This document shows positions 1-7,101 of a DNA stretch of 7,101 nucleotides, in pieces. Source of the stretch: Clostridiales bacterium (GTDB lineage: Bacteria > Bacillota > Clostridia > Oscillospirales > CAG-272); NCBI GenBank assembly GCA_019415985.1, contig DXYE01000132.1, positions 1-7,101 on the forward strand. The letters run 5' to 3'. How positions within the stretch are numbered: the stretch's first letter is position 1; each line of letters begins with the position of its first letter. The position numbers and the translations under genes were made by a program. The notes under the pieces were generated by a model. The model did not search any database. It was given only the letters and a program-made list of their open reading frames with translations, and had not been told where the DNA came from.

Positions 1-61
1 CCCTTTGGCCTGAAATTGTCTAATTTATACAAATTTCCGTCCTTTTTGCGATTCCATTTTT

Positions 62-90
62 ATTATATCATTTCTCCTCTCTGTTTTCAA
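62..90 (-). promoter_or_regulatory. SigA-type promoter for a gene off the left edge
   Basis: Read on the minus strand, TTGAAA (85-90) and TATAAT (62-67) are separated by exactly 17 nt, a near-consensus housekeeping promoter. It lies just past the terminator at 112-151 and points left, so it should start the next minus-strand transcription unit. No convincing coding start is visible between it and position 1, so the gene it drives lies outside the window. Confidence 0.75.
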
Positions 91-111
91 GAGGCTTAGT
101 GAAATTTTATA

Positions 112-151
112 AAAAAAGCATTGCTTCCTATACAGGAGGCAATGCTTTTTT
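112..151. terminator. Symmetrical (bidirectional) intrinsic terminator
   Basis: Positions 112-128 pair with 135-151 in a stem of 17 pairs with one G-T wobble (core GCATTGC / GCAATGC) around the 6-nt loop TATACA. The stem is flanked by an A run on the left and a T run on the right, so either strand gives a hairpin followed by U residues. It sits downstream of the minus-strand deacetylase gene and upstream of the promoter at 62-90, and is the natural end of the deacetylase transcript. It could also stop rightward transcription. Confidence 0.85.
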
Positions 152-269
152 CTTCTCCGAGTATCAGAATTTCAATAAAAAAGGCGGAGCCGCATGGACC
201 TGCATCGTCTCCTTCAAACTTTTATGGTAAGAAGGTTCTCGTCGCAAAAAGCGGTCGAATTTCGAAAAA

Positions 270-1193
270 TTAAATATCATATCTGGACCATAGTATACTC
301 ATAAATTGCTGTTTGCTGTATCCTCTGGGAATTCCGTACCGCGGAAGGAGCAGCAGATCGTTGGATGCTGTGACTGCAGGGGACTCTGTCGTATAGGCGA
401 AAGTAAAGTATTCCGCTGCAATCTGGCGGACAGTTCCCGAGGTTTTTCCGTATGGGTAAGCAATCGCCCGTACCTCTCTTTCCGTCAGCGCTTCGATAAT
501 TTGTATGGAGCTTTCAAATTCTTCACGGATGCTTTCTGCCGAAAGCTCCGACAGTCTCGGATGCGTTCGGGTATGAGACTGAAAGGAGACCAAGCCGCTC
601 TGCGCCATTTCCTTGATCTGTTCCTCATTTAAATATCCTTCCGTGCCAATGAGATCCGTAATCAGAAAGATCGTAGCCTTGCCGCCTTTTTCTTTCAGAA
701 TGGGAAACATTTCTATATAGTTGTCCTCGTATCCATCGTCAAAAGTAAGTACAGCCGTTCTGAAGGTATGCTTTTCGTATTCATCTGCAAAAATATATTG
801 ATACCCCATTTCATTTAAGGCATCCATATGGTCACTGAAGTCCTTCGGGCTGACATACAGCGACGTGTAGGGACTGTACGGTTCCTCCAGAATCAGATGA
901 TACATAAAGACAATCGGCTCATACCGTTTCGCATTCGAATCCTCTGTTACAGGCTCGGTTATCGGCACAGTTTCTGATGTCTTTTCTGTTTCCGAATCGG
1001 TGTCGGCAGACTCCGTCTCTGGCTCGGAGGCGGATTGCCGTTCAGAATCGTCCTGAAATACGGTGTGGCTTTGTGTGGGATCCAAAGTCATACCATCGCC
1101 GTCTCCCATGGTCTGACAGGCTGTCAGAAATATTGCGGAAATTCCGCATAGCATCAGAAATAAAATAAATATTACATTCTTTTTTACAGACAT
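270..1193 (-). CDS. Lipoprotein polysaccharide deacetylase (NodB fold)
   Basis: This is a 307-residue predicted membrane-anchored carbohydrate esterase 4 family protein. Members remove N- or O-acetyl groups from extracellular polysaccharide or peptidoglycan. The N-terminus has a short Lys-containing head, a hydrophobic stretch and the lipobox LTAC, with the lipidated Cys at residue 26. A linker rich in Asp, Glu, Ser and Thr follows (about 27-90). The NodB domain fills the rest: MYHLI near residue 97, metal and catalytic Asp pair in TFDDGY (150-155), HTRTH (207-211) supplying the two metal His, and YPYG (246-249). The early MYH motif and overall layout resemble IcaB/PgaB-like enzymes, but the substrate cannot be read from sequence. 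An in-frame ATG five codons upstream (1208) is possible. I prefer 1193 because GAGGA at 1202-1206 stands 8 nt before it, inside the longer version. The gene is monocistronic, between its own promoter and terminator. Confidence 0.9.
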   Translation of the reverse strand: MSVKKNVIFILFLMLCGISAIFLTACQTMGDGDGMTLDPTQSHTVFQDDSERQSASEPETESADTDSETEKTSETVPITEPVTEDSNAKRYEPIVFMYHLILEEPYSPYTSLYVSPKDFSDHMDALNEMGYQYIFADEYEKHTFRTAVLTFDDGYEDNYIEMFPILKEKGGKATIFLITDLIGTEGYLNEEQIKEMAQSGLVSFQSHTRTHPRLSELSAESIREEFESSIQIIEALTEREVRAIAYPYGKTSGTVRQIAAEYFTFAYTTESPAVTASNDLLLLPRYGIPRGYSKQQFMSILWSRYDI

Positions 1194-1201
1194 TTCAGTA
1201 T

Positions 1202-1206
1202 TCCTC
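1202..1206 (-). promoter_or_regulatory. Ribosome binding site deciding the deacetylase start
   Basis: GAGGA on the minus strand lies 8 nt upstream of the ATG at 1191-1193. The alternative ATG at 1206-1208 has only an A-rich stretch and no purine-rich Shine-Dalgarno sequence before it. This favours the shorter protein. Confidence 0.65.
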
Positions 1207-1228
1207 ATTTTTTATACATTGCATGTTC

Positions 1229-1257
1229 AGTATATCAAATATCCTATTTTTTGTCAA
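1229..1257 (-). promoter_or_regulatory. SigA promoter of the deacetylase gene
   Basis: On the minus strand a consensus TTGACA (1252-1257) and TATACT (1229-1234) are spaced by 17 nt. The start of transcription would fall near 1222, giving a leader of about 30 nt before the ATG at 1193. No operator or riboswitch-like fold is apparent in so short a leader. Confidence 0.85.
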
Positions 1258-1316
1258 TTCTACACGAAATATGACCCTGTCCAAATGCTGTAAAACATCC
1301 GTCTCAAAAATTAGTA

Positions 1317-1345
1317 TTGACAATCTTTTTATTTTTTAATATAAT
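1317..1345 (+). promoter_or_regulatory. Strong SigA promoter of the proline tRNA gene
   Basis: Both hexamers are perfect consensus: TTGACA at 1317-1322 and TATAAT at 1340-1345, with a 17-nt spacer. It points right toward the tRNA at 1458 and is divergent from the deacetylase promoter, with about 60 nt between the two -35 boxes. The AT-rich stretch from about 1346 to 1457 would be the 5' leader removed by processing. I see no gene in it. Confidence 0.88.
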
Positions 1346-1457
1346 TATAACAATAGGGGTAAGTGATTTTGGCTTCTTTTCTGCTTTTAAAAGGAAAAAA
1401 GAACGTTTTATCATAATAATTATAGATTTGATTTTACTTAGTCATTTTAGACGTAAA

Positions 1458-1533
1458 CGGGGTGTAGCGCAGTTGGTAGCGCGCGACATTTGGGATGTTG
1501 AGGCCGCAGGTTCGAATCCTGTCACTCCGACCA
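1458..1533 (+). tRNA. tRNA-Pro, anticodon TGG
   Basis: A full 76-nt cloverleaf can be drawn. The acceptor arms CGGGGTG (1458-1464) and CACTCCG (1523-1529) pair with one G-T. The anticodon stem CGACA (1484-1488) pairs with TGTTG (1496-1500) around the loop TTTGGGA, so the anticodon at 1491-1493 is TGG and reads CCA-type proline codons. The T arm is GCAGG-TTCGAAT-CCTGT (1506-1522). ACCA at 1530-1533 is genome-encoded, so the CCA tail need not be added. The 5' C is typical of bacterial proline tRNA. It has its own promoter and terminator and no other tRNA beside it. Confidence 0.96.
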
Positions 1534-1534
1534 T

Positions 1535-1588
1535 ATCGAGTGTTCATAACCAACCTGAGAGTTGGATGTGGACACTCGATTTCTTTTT
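1535..1588 (+). terminator. Intrinsic terminator of the tRNA-Pro transcript
   Basis: A long hairpin begins one base after the tRNA CCA. ATCGAGTGT (1535-1543) pairs with ACACTCGAT (1572-1580), and the inner arm CCAAC (1550-1554) pairs with GTTGG (1561-1565) around loop CTGAGA. Wobble pairs and one A-A mismatch lie between the two arms. It is followed by TTTCTTTTT, the U tract expected for rightward termination. There is no comparable U tract on the other strand. Confidence 0.9.
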
Positions 1589-1617
1589 GCCTGCATTTTG
1601 CATCTTCTTGTATGTAT

Positions 1618-1642
1618 GAGCAGGGATCATCCTGCTCTTTTT
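1618..1642 (+). terminator. Short intrinsic terminator, rightward, next to the recombinase stop
   Basis: GAGCAGG (1618-1624) and CCTGCTC (1631-1637) form a perfect 7-bp stem around GATCAT, followed by TTTTT (1638-1642). The U run is on the plus strand, so the hairpin would stop transcription entering from the tRNA side rather than the recombinase message. It may shield the element end from host transcription. Whether it belongs to host or element is not known. Confidence 0.7.
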
Positions 1643-1643
1643 G

Positions 1644-3350
<1,707 letters not shown>

Positions 3351-3587
3351 TTAGTCCTCCTTCCCGGCAGCCGAACACACATATTCCTCTGCCATTGTAT
3401 CTTCAAATATTTCATCGGTCAAATCTGTGAAATCGCTTGTGATACTTTTCTCGAAACGACTCTTAATCGTGTTTTCCGATTTCATCGGTTCAAATTCAGA
3501 AAACACCGTAAAGGTCACATTACCGATTTTATATTCGTGAGCTTTGCCGTCGGATATGCCAACGATCCAATTTGTTCTTTTATTCAT
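3351..3587 (-). CDS. tnpW: TnpW family transposon-encoded protein
   Basis: This small 78-residue protein matches what I know of the TnpW family, first named in Tn4451 and found beside large serine recombinases in clostridial elements. Visible traits are NWIVGISDGKAHEYKIGN near the N-terminus, a beta-rich TFTVFSEFEP segment (about 25-34) and an acidic C-terminal half ending near the Cys-containing EYVCSAAGKED. The role of TnpW is not established. Its fixed place directly before the recombinase suggests an accessory or regulatory part in transposition, which is inference. GGGGAG lies 6 nt before the ATG. It begins 12 nt after the ParB-like gene, and its TAA directly touches the recombinase ATG. 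Confidence 0.8.
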   Translation of the reverse strand: MNKRTNWIVGISDGKAHEYKIGNVTFTVFSEFEPMKSENTIKSRFEKSITSDFTDLTDEIFEDTMAEEYVCSAAGKED

Positions 3588-3599
3588 TATGAACTCCCC

Positions 3600-4475
3600 T
3601 TATCTTGAATCCCGGTCACGCTGACGAGCGCGATATTTGTTGTAGTAATCTACGGCTTTAACAATAAAATCTTCTTTCTGCTGTAGCGTGTAGCCGCTTG
3701 GAATTTTACCCGCTAACCGTGCTGACGGAATTTTGATGGTTTCCCGCTGATTTGCTTTTTCACGGGACAGGATTTCGCCAATCATATCGGCAGAAAGTTT
3801 CCCGTTCTGATACCGCTTTTTCATTTCAACCGCTTGTGCGTAGGACGGCGTGCAGTCGTTGATTTCGCATTGCTCCAGCACGGCGTATTGTTCTTCATCA
3901 CCGAGAAAGGACAAAGCCTCGCCGACCATAAGTGCAATTTTACTCTCGTCCATAAGGTCAAGCAGTTCGGGGATTAGGTGGGTTAGGCGAATGAAACGGC
4001 GTACTGTTTCACGGCTTTCGTTTAATGTTTCCCCAACAATATCTCCCGCGCGTAACTTCGCCACAGGTTGTGTCGAAGTTAAATCCGTCCGTTTGCCCTG
4101 ATGTGAAAGCGCCTCCATTTTTAATTTATACGCAAATGCCTTTTCGGAAGGCAGAATATGCTCCCGGTGCAGGTTGCTGTCCACTACCGCAATGGCAGCG
4201 GTGTCACGGTCAAGAGCATAAATTAAGGCAGGGACTTCTGTAATCCCTGCCTTAACTGCGGCGTGTAAGCGGCGGTGTCCGCTTATTACCTCATATTCAT
4301 CTGTGTTTTCAATCGGTCGGACAATCAACGGCGAAAGAATTCCTTGCGTCTGTACGCTTTCAATTAGCGTATTCATTTCCTCATCGTCCTTAACCTTGAA
4401 CGGATGCCCCTCAAACGGGCGAAGCTTTGAAACCGAAATATTTACCGGCTGATTTCTTGTATTTTTCATTTTCAT
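3600..4475 (-). CDS. ParB/Spo0J-like partition protein
   Basis: This 291-residue protein has the ParB N-terminal nuclease/CTPase-like fold. It includes a KLRPFEGHPF opening (about 17-26), IVRPIENTDEYEVISGHRRLHAA (51-73) with the GHRR form of the GERR nucleotide motif, and SNLHREHILPSEKAFAY (100-116), the conserved box 2 type segment. A helix-turn-helix follows around 140-165 (AGDIVGETLNESRETVRRFIRL). The C-terminal tail is basic (KYRARQRDRDSR). Family members bind parS-like sites and spread on DNA, while element-borne versions may act in segregation or regulation. No ParA partner is seen in the window. The gene overlaps the relaxase stop by ATGA, with AGGAG just upstream. A second ATG two codons in is an equally plausible start. 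Confidence 0.9.
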   Translation of the reverse strand: MKMKNTRNQPVNISVSKLRPFEGHPFKVKDDEEMNTLIESVQTQGILSPLIVRPIENTDEYEVISGHRRLHAAVKAGITEVPALIYALDRDTAAIAVVDSNLHREHILPSEKAFAYKLKMEALSHQGKRTDLTSTQPVAKLRAGDIVGETLNESRETVRRFIRLTHLIPELLDLMDESKIALMVGEALSFLGDEEQYAVLEQCEINDCTPSYAQAVEMKKRYQNGKLSADMIGEILSREKANQRETIKIPSARLAGKIPSGYTLQQKEDFIVKAVDYYNKYRARQRDRDSR

Positions 4476-5908
4476 CTACTCCTATCTAAATATCTCGCAC
4501 GGGCTTTTCTCTCAAGCTCGTGCTCTTGTTTTAATAACTCATACAAATGCGGAGATTTCTCCAAAATCTTCTCCGCACGGCGAAGCCTTTCACGAACAGG
4601 CTTCATTTGTTTGGAAATTTCTTTGCGGCACTCTTTATTTTTCACTTGTTCCTCCGGCGATTTCGGACGGCGGATACGATTGCTTAATTCTTTGCGTTCA
4701 CGCTCCAAATCGGATAACCGCGCTTTGCTTTCGTCGATGTTGGCTTGCAAATCGGCTACGGTGTGAATGTCATTTTCTTTGAGAAAATGATAATCTGAAA
4801 TAAGCTCTTTCAAATCCTTTTCCGCCGCCCTTAAATCCGGTGACAGCAGCATTACATCGGCAAGCTCGGCGGCAATTTGGATGACCGTTATGATGATATA
4901 GAAAATCGTATCTACTAAAACCGTCGCCGCATCGTAGCTGTGGTCAATGGCAAACTCAAGCTTTCGCAGTTCATTTTCCATCGGAAACATTTTAGGTCTA
5001 TACGGCGGGCGGTATTCCAAAGTGAACAGGCGATATCTGTTCACGGCGTTTTTATCCAACTGCGCTTGCACGATTTCTTTTGTAAAACCGATATTTGCAA
5101 GCCGAACAGAACGCTCCCAATGCTTTGCCTTTACGGAAAACCGCACGGGATCGAGAGTATAACCGAGTGCATATAACTGGCTCTCAAATTCTCTCGGAGA
5201 GGTGGCAAAAGACAGGCAGTATTCCACATCCTCCCGCAGAAAGTCCCGGTGGGTTTTCTTGCCGGCCTTGTGAACCCAATACTCCTTTTTCTTGCCCTTT
5301 GAGTAGAAATCGCTGTTTTCCAGCACAGACAGCTCGTGCTCCCGGCAGATCTCATCGGAGATTTTACGCAGCTCCTTGTGGTCGCCGATTTTGTTTTTGA
5401 ACTTTGCGCCGTCCTTGAAGGACACAGGATTTACAACAAAGTGGCAATGCACATTGTCGGTGTTCAGATGGACAGTTACAAGCACCTGATATCCCGGTCT
5501 CGCCTGCCGGCTCGGTCGGTGCTTCTGATTGCTGTTGCAATCAGAGGTCTCCACCGGAGACCCGCACCCCCACATCCTCCTTGCGGTTTCCATACCGATT
5601 TCAAACGCCTGCTCCGGTGTGACTTCGCCTGCTGCAAAGCTCTGTATTCCGTGATAGCCGACAACCTTGCCACGCATCCCGAACCGCCGCTGAACGGCGA
5701 TCATCTCGGCGTAGGCGTTCTGCGCCGAACAGTTGATTCCACCCACGAACATTTTGCGGTCGGTCTTATCGTCGTTCTCCGCATAGCGCAAGGCAGCGTA
5801 CAGATCCTCGTCCAGATATTCCGGCAGCGTGGTCTTGTCGGGATTGTCGGCATAATCCAGCGTGGCTTTCAGGTTTTTGAACACAGGCCAGAATCCTGTC
5901 ACCGCCAT
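4472..5908 (-). CDS. mobA: MobA/VirD2-type relaxase (HUH endonuclease)
   Basis: This 478-residue relaxase would nick oriT and lead the transferred strand. The N-terminal relaxase domain runs to about residue 200. The presumed nicking Tyr19 lies in LDYADNPDKT, a mid motif is VGYHGIQSFAAGEVTPEQA (83-101), and motif III HLNTDNVHCHFVVN gives the metal His147, His154 and His156. Just before it, residues about 115-138 form an extra Ser, Arg and Gln-rich segment encoded by nested inverted repeats; in related proteins as I recall them, the MWG at 112-114 runs almost directly into YQV (140-142). A strongly hydrophobic stretch lies at about 329-355, then a charged helical, coiled-coil-like tail (about 356-470). 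AAGGGG, at the end of mobC, serves as ribosome binding site. The gene starts 6 nt after mobC and ends overlapping the ParB-like gene. Confidence 0.92.
   Translation of the reverse strand: MAVTGFWPVFKNLKATLDYADNPDKTTLPEYLDEDLYAALRYAENDDKTDRKMFVGGINCSAQNAYAEMIAVQRRFGMRGKVVGYHGIQSFAAGEVTPEQAFEIGMETARRMWGCGSPVETSDCNSNQKHRPSRQARPGYQVLVTVHLNTDNVHCHFVVNPVSFKDGAKFKNKIGDHKELRKISDEICREHELSVLENSDFYSKGKKKEYWVHKAGKKTHRDFLREDVEYCLSFATSPREFESQLYALGYTLDPVRFSVKAKHWERSVRLANIGFTKEIVQAQLDKNAVNRYRLFTLEYRPPYRPKMFPMENELRKLEFAIDHSYDAATVLVDTIFYIIITVIQIAAELADVMLLSPDLRAAEKDLKELISDYHFLKENDIHTVADLQANIDESKARLSDLERERKELSNRIRRPKSPEEQVKNKECRKEISKQMKPVRERLRRAEKILEKSPHLYELLKQEHELERKARARYLDRSR
5494..5564. repeat. Nested inverted-repeat block forming an in-frame insert in the relaxase gene
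   Basis: Three layers of symmetry coincide here. The outer arms CCGGTCTC (5494-5501) and GAGACCCG (5557-5564) are complementary at 7 of 8 positions. Inside, TCTGATTGC (5524-5532) and GCAATCAGA (5537-5545) form a perfect 9-bp stem around TGTT. Next to it GGTCTCC (5546-5552) and GGAGACC (5556-5562) form a perfect 7-bp stem around ACC. The block is about 71 bp, matching the roughly 24 extra codons of the relaxase at residues 115-138. It resembles an in-frame palindromic element. It could also be a fixed variant of this relaxase lineage. Confidence 0.6.
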
Positions 5909-5914
5909 ACTGCA

Positions 5915-6190
5915 TCACCCCTTTCCCGGCAGTAGAAACTCTGCCGTTATTTGCTTCAGAACTGTGGAAATTTTTTTGTCCAGCTCCGGGGAACTGGCTT
6001 TATTCGCAAGCTCGCCCAGCTTTTCGAGGCAAGCAAAAAGAGCGTCAGGCGGAACTGCTCTCGGCTCGTACCCCAACGCTCTTTGCTTGACATATTCGGT
6101 TGTTGAAAGCCCACACTTGCGGGCCTTTGCTTGAATCTTCTCTTTCTCCCTTACCGTTACACGCACGGCAATTCGTATATCTTTTCCCAT
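5915..6190 (-). CDS. mobC: MobC-type relaxosome accessory protein
   Basis: This 91-residue basic protein would bind oriT and help the relaxase form the relaxosome. The N-terminal half reads as a ribbon-helix-helix: beta strand IRIAVRVTV (5-13), helix KEKIQAKARKCG (16-27), turn LST, helix TEYVKQRAL (31-39). The C-terminal half (about 50-91) is a helical MobC-like tail (CLEKLGELANKASS). The frame stays open upstream to an ATG at 6415. I choose 6190 because AAGGAG (6201-6206) precedes it by 10 nt and because the upstream part is the inverted-repeat DNA of the oriT candidate. The relaxase gene follows after 6 nt. Confidence 0.88.
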   Translation of the reverse strand: MGKDIRIAVRVTVREKEKIQAKARKCGLSTTEYVKQRALGYEPRAVPPDALFACLEKLGELANKASSPELDKKISTVLKQITAEFLLPGKG

Positions 6191-6492
6191 AATATCATCT
6201 CTCCTTTCCGGGGGATTGGGGGCGGTAAGCTCCCAAAGAGCAAAGCCGCCTTTATCGGCGGCTTCTGATTGGGACTTTGGCACACAAAGTCCCTGCTTGT
6301 TATACCGTAGGACACGCCCCACAGGGCATAAGATTAAGCGATTCTCAAATACCGAAATTTCAGCGCATTTCTCCGCTGCACGATATTGAAATTCGCTTCT
6401 TTCCCATTGGGGCATATCTTTGCGGTGGCATCATTTCAATGCCATAATATTTTGTCTGTTCCCATTTTGCTGCCATAATCGGCGTATTTGGC
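6191..6492. other. Candidate origin of transfer (oriT) between mobC and the ParR-like gene
   Basis: This 302-nt gap has no convincing gene but several inverted repeats. GCTC (6229-6232) pairs with GAGC (6238-6241). AAGCCGCC (6243-6250) pairs with GGCGGCTT (6257-6264). GGGACTTTG (6271-6279) and CAAAGTCCC (6285-6293) form a perfect 9-bp stem with loop GCACA. GCCC (6316-6319) pairs with GGGC (6324-6327). A stem just before mobC and the relaxase is where oriT lies in most mobilizable elements. On the minus strand GTGTCCTACGG (6305-6315) loosely recalls the ATCCTG nick-region core of IncP/VirD2-type relaxases, but this is weak. No strong promoter was found here, although mobC transcription may come through from the ParMR genes. 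Confidence 0.6.
6201..6206 (-). promoter_or_regulatory. Ribosome binding site deciding the mobC start
   Basis: AAGGAG on the minus strand stands 10 nt before the ATG at 6188-6190. It supports the 91-residue MobC over a 166-residue version that would translate the oriT hairpins. Confidence 0.7.
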
Positions 6493-6825
6493 TCAGCCGA
6501 ACATCTCCAGATCGTCAAGAACGCTTTGTTCATTTTCCACCTGTTCCTCCTCGGTGAGCGTCGGCGCAATCGCTTGTACCTGTGAATGTTGCTCCGAAAC
6601 AAATGTTACATTCTGCAATTCTTCACGGATAATGCTTCGTACTTCCTCAGCGGTCAGTGTATCGCTGCTCCTACCATCAAGCGTATTGCCGATGGCGGCA
6701 ATAATAAATTTGTTGATTGACCCATACTGCTTCCGGTCAAGCGATTGCAACTTTTCGGCAATTAACCGTTGGCGCTCGTCTGTAAGGTCAAAGCGAATGT
6801 TCAGCCGATAAAACCCGTTGCTCAT
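6493..6825 (-). CDS. Small ParR/StbB-like DNA-binding protein
   Basis: This 110-residue protein probably binds a centromere-like site and couples it to the actin-like ATPase encoded just upstream. The N-terminal half (about 5-47) has the look of a ribbon-helix-helix: strand YRLNIRFDL, helix DERQRLIAEKLQSL, then SINKFIIAAI. The C-terminal half is acidic and probably flexible (TLTEEEQVENEQ), ending in the hydrophobic-acidic patch VLDDLEMFG, as expected for a ParR tail that docks on ParM filaments. The ATG overlaps the stop of the ParM-like gene as ATGA. Sequence identity to known ParR proteins is not evident by eye, so the call rests on size, fold pattern and neighbour. Confidence 0.65.
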   Translation of the reverse strand: MSNGFYRLNIRFDLTDERQRLIAEKLQSLDRKQYGSINKFIIAAIGNTLDGRSSDTLTAEEVRSIIREELQNVTFVSEQHSQVQAIAPTLTEEEQVENEQSVLDDLEMFG

Positions 6826-7101
6826 ACTTTAGCCTCGGATTTTATCTGTACTTCTGCCAGATACTCATATCCCTTTGCAGCGGCGCAGATGTCCTCGACA
6901 AATTTCACACGGTCGGCGTTGAACTTATAAAAGTTCTTCACAAGGCAACCGCCTCCGCCCGTCACATACAAGGTCATCGTATTCTCATCGTAGCCGTGCT
7001 CGCGCAGCCTGCGGAATATATCCCGTACATACTCGGCAGCAACACTCTTGATGATTTTCAGGTCGGCAGGCGCAATATTTGCCGTGCCGGTGATCAGCAC
7101 C
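6822..7101 (-). CDS. ParM/StbA-like actin-type ATPase, C-terminal part only
   Basis: Only the last 92 or so codons are in the window. The frame runs open through position 7101, and the first codon seen (GTG at 7098-7100) is almost surely internal. Visible are GTANIAPADLKIIKSVAAEYVRDIF, a helix, then the strand-loop TLYVTGGGGCLVKNF with the glycine run of the second phosphate-binding loop of the actin/Hsp70 fold, and a closing segment FVEDICAAAKGYEYLAE. This is the usual C-terminal ending of plasmid-segregation ParM/StbA proteins. With the ParR-like gene overlapping by ATGA, it makes a two-gene partition operon. Confidence 0.82.
   Translation of the reverse strand, partial: VLITGTANIAPADLKIIKSVAAEYVRDIFRRLREHGYDENTMTLYVTGGGGCLVKNFYKFNADRVKFVEDICAAAKGYEYLAEVQIKSEAKV

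Noticed and set aside
164..214. A 13-residue minus-strand mini frame (ATG at 205) with AAGGAG just upstream
   Set aside because: The spacing from AAGGAG to ATG is only 3 nt, the frame is very short, and it lies in the untranslated tail between the deacetylase stop and the terminator.
1370..1457. Riboswitch or leader regulatory fold ahead of the tRNA
   Set aside because: The leader is AT-rich with only the small palindrome CTTTTAAAAG and no conserved riboswitch or T-box core, so it reads as a plain leader to be trimmed.
1317..1619. A 100-codon plus-strand open frame over the tRNA
   Set aside because: It runs through the promoter, the tRNA cloverleaf and the terminator, so its openness is incidental.
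5336..5935. A 199-codon plus-strand open frame opposite the relaxase
   Set aside because: It mirrors the relaxase N-terminal domain, whose HUH motif is clear on the minus strand, and its product is His/Arg-rich without recognisable domains.
5915..6415. A 166-residue version of MobC starting at 6415
   Set aside because: Its first 75 codons translate the inverted repeats of the oriT candidate, and the ATG at 6190 has a good AAGGAG, so the shorter protein is preferred.
6360..6476. A possible 38-residue minus-strand peptide starting ATG at 6476, downstream of the ParR-like gene
   Set aside because: No Shine-Dalgarno sequence precedes it, no family is recognisable, and it lies in the presumed non-coding transfer region. 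It is possible but unsupported.

Overview
The window looks like chromosomal DNA of a low-to-mid GC Gram-positive anaerobe, most likely a member of the Clostridia (a gut-type Lachnospiraceae or Oscillospiraceae relative). The grounds are strong AGGAGG-type ribosome binding sites, textbook SigA promoters with 17-nt spacers, U-tract terminators, a lipobox lipoprotein, and a Tn4451/clostridial-type mobile module. No species can be assigned from the sequence alone.

Left part, about 1-1590, is ordinary host DNA. A minus-strand promoter at 62-90 drives a gene that lies off the left edge. A symmetrical terminator (112-151) separates it from a minus-strand lipoprotein polysaccharide deacetylase (270-1193). 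The deacetylase has its own promoter (1229-1257), divergent from a second strong promoter (1317-1345) that drives a single proline tRNA with anticodon TGG (1458-1533). The tRNA is followed by a long intrinsic terminator (1535-1588).

Right part, about 1590-7101, is one end of an integrative and mobilizable or conjugative element. All its genes lie on the minus strand, so transcription runs from the right edge toward the tRNA. The order is: C-terminal part of a ParM/StbA-type actin-like ATPase (cut by the window edge), a small ParR-like partner, a 302-nt non-coding stretch full of inverted repeats that is the best oriT candidate, MobC, a MobA/VirD2-type relaxase, a ParB-like protein, TnpW, and a large serine recombinase with a DUF4368-type C-terminus as the last gene. 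Several junctions are translationally coupled (ATGA overlaps, a TAA-ATG abutment, gaps of 6 and 12 nt). MobC and the relaxase would process oriT, the recombinase would excise and integrate the element, and the ParM/ParR pair and ParB-like protein may stabilise the excised circle. Type IV secretion, replication or cargo genes, if present, lie beyond the right edge.

The most unusual feature is inside the relaxase gene. A roughly 71-bp block of nested inverted repeats (5494-5564) adds about 24 in-frame codons immediately before the HUH metal-binding motif. It shares an exact 11-bp word with the oriT candidate region. This resembles an in-frame palindromic insertion and deserves a comparative check.
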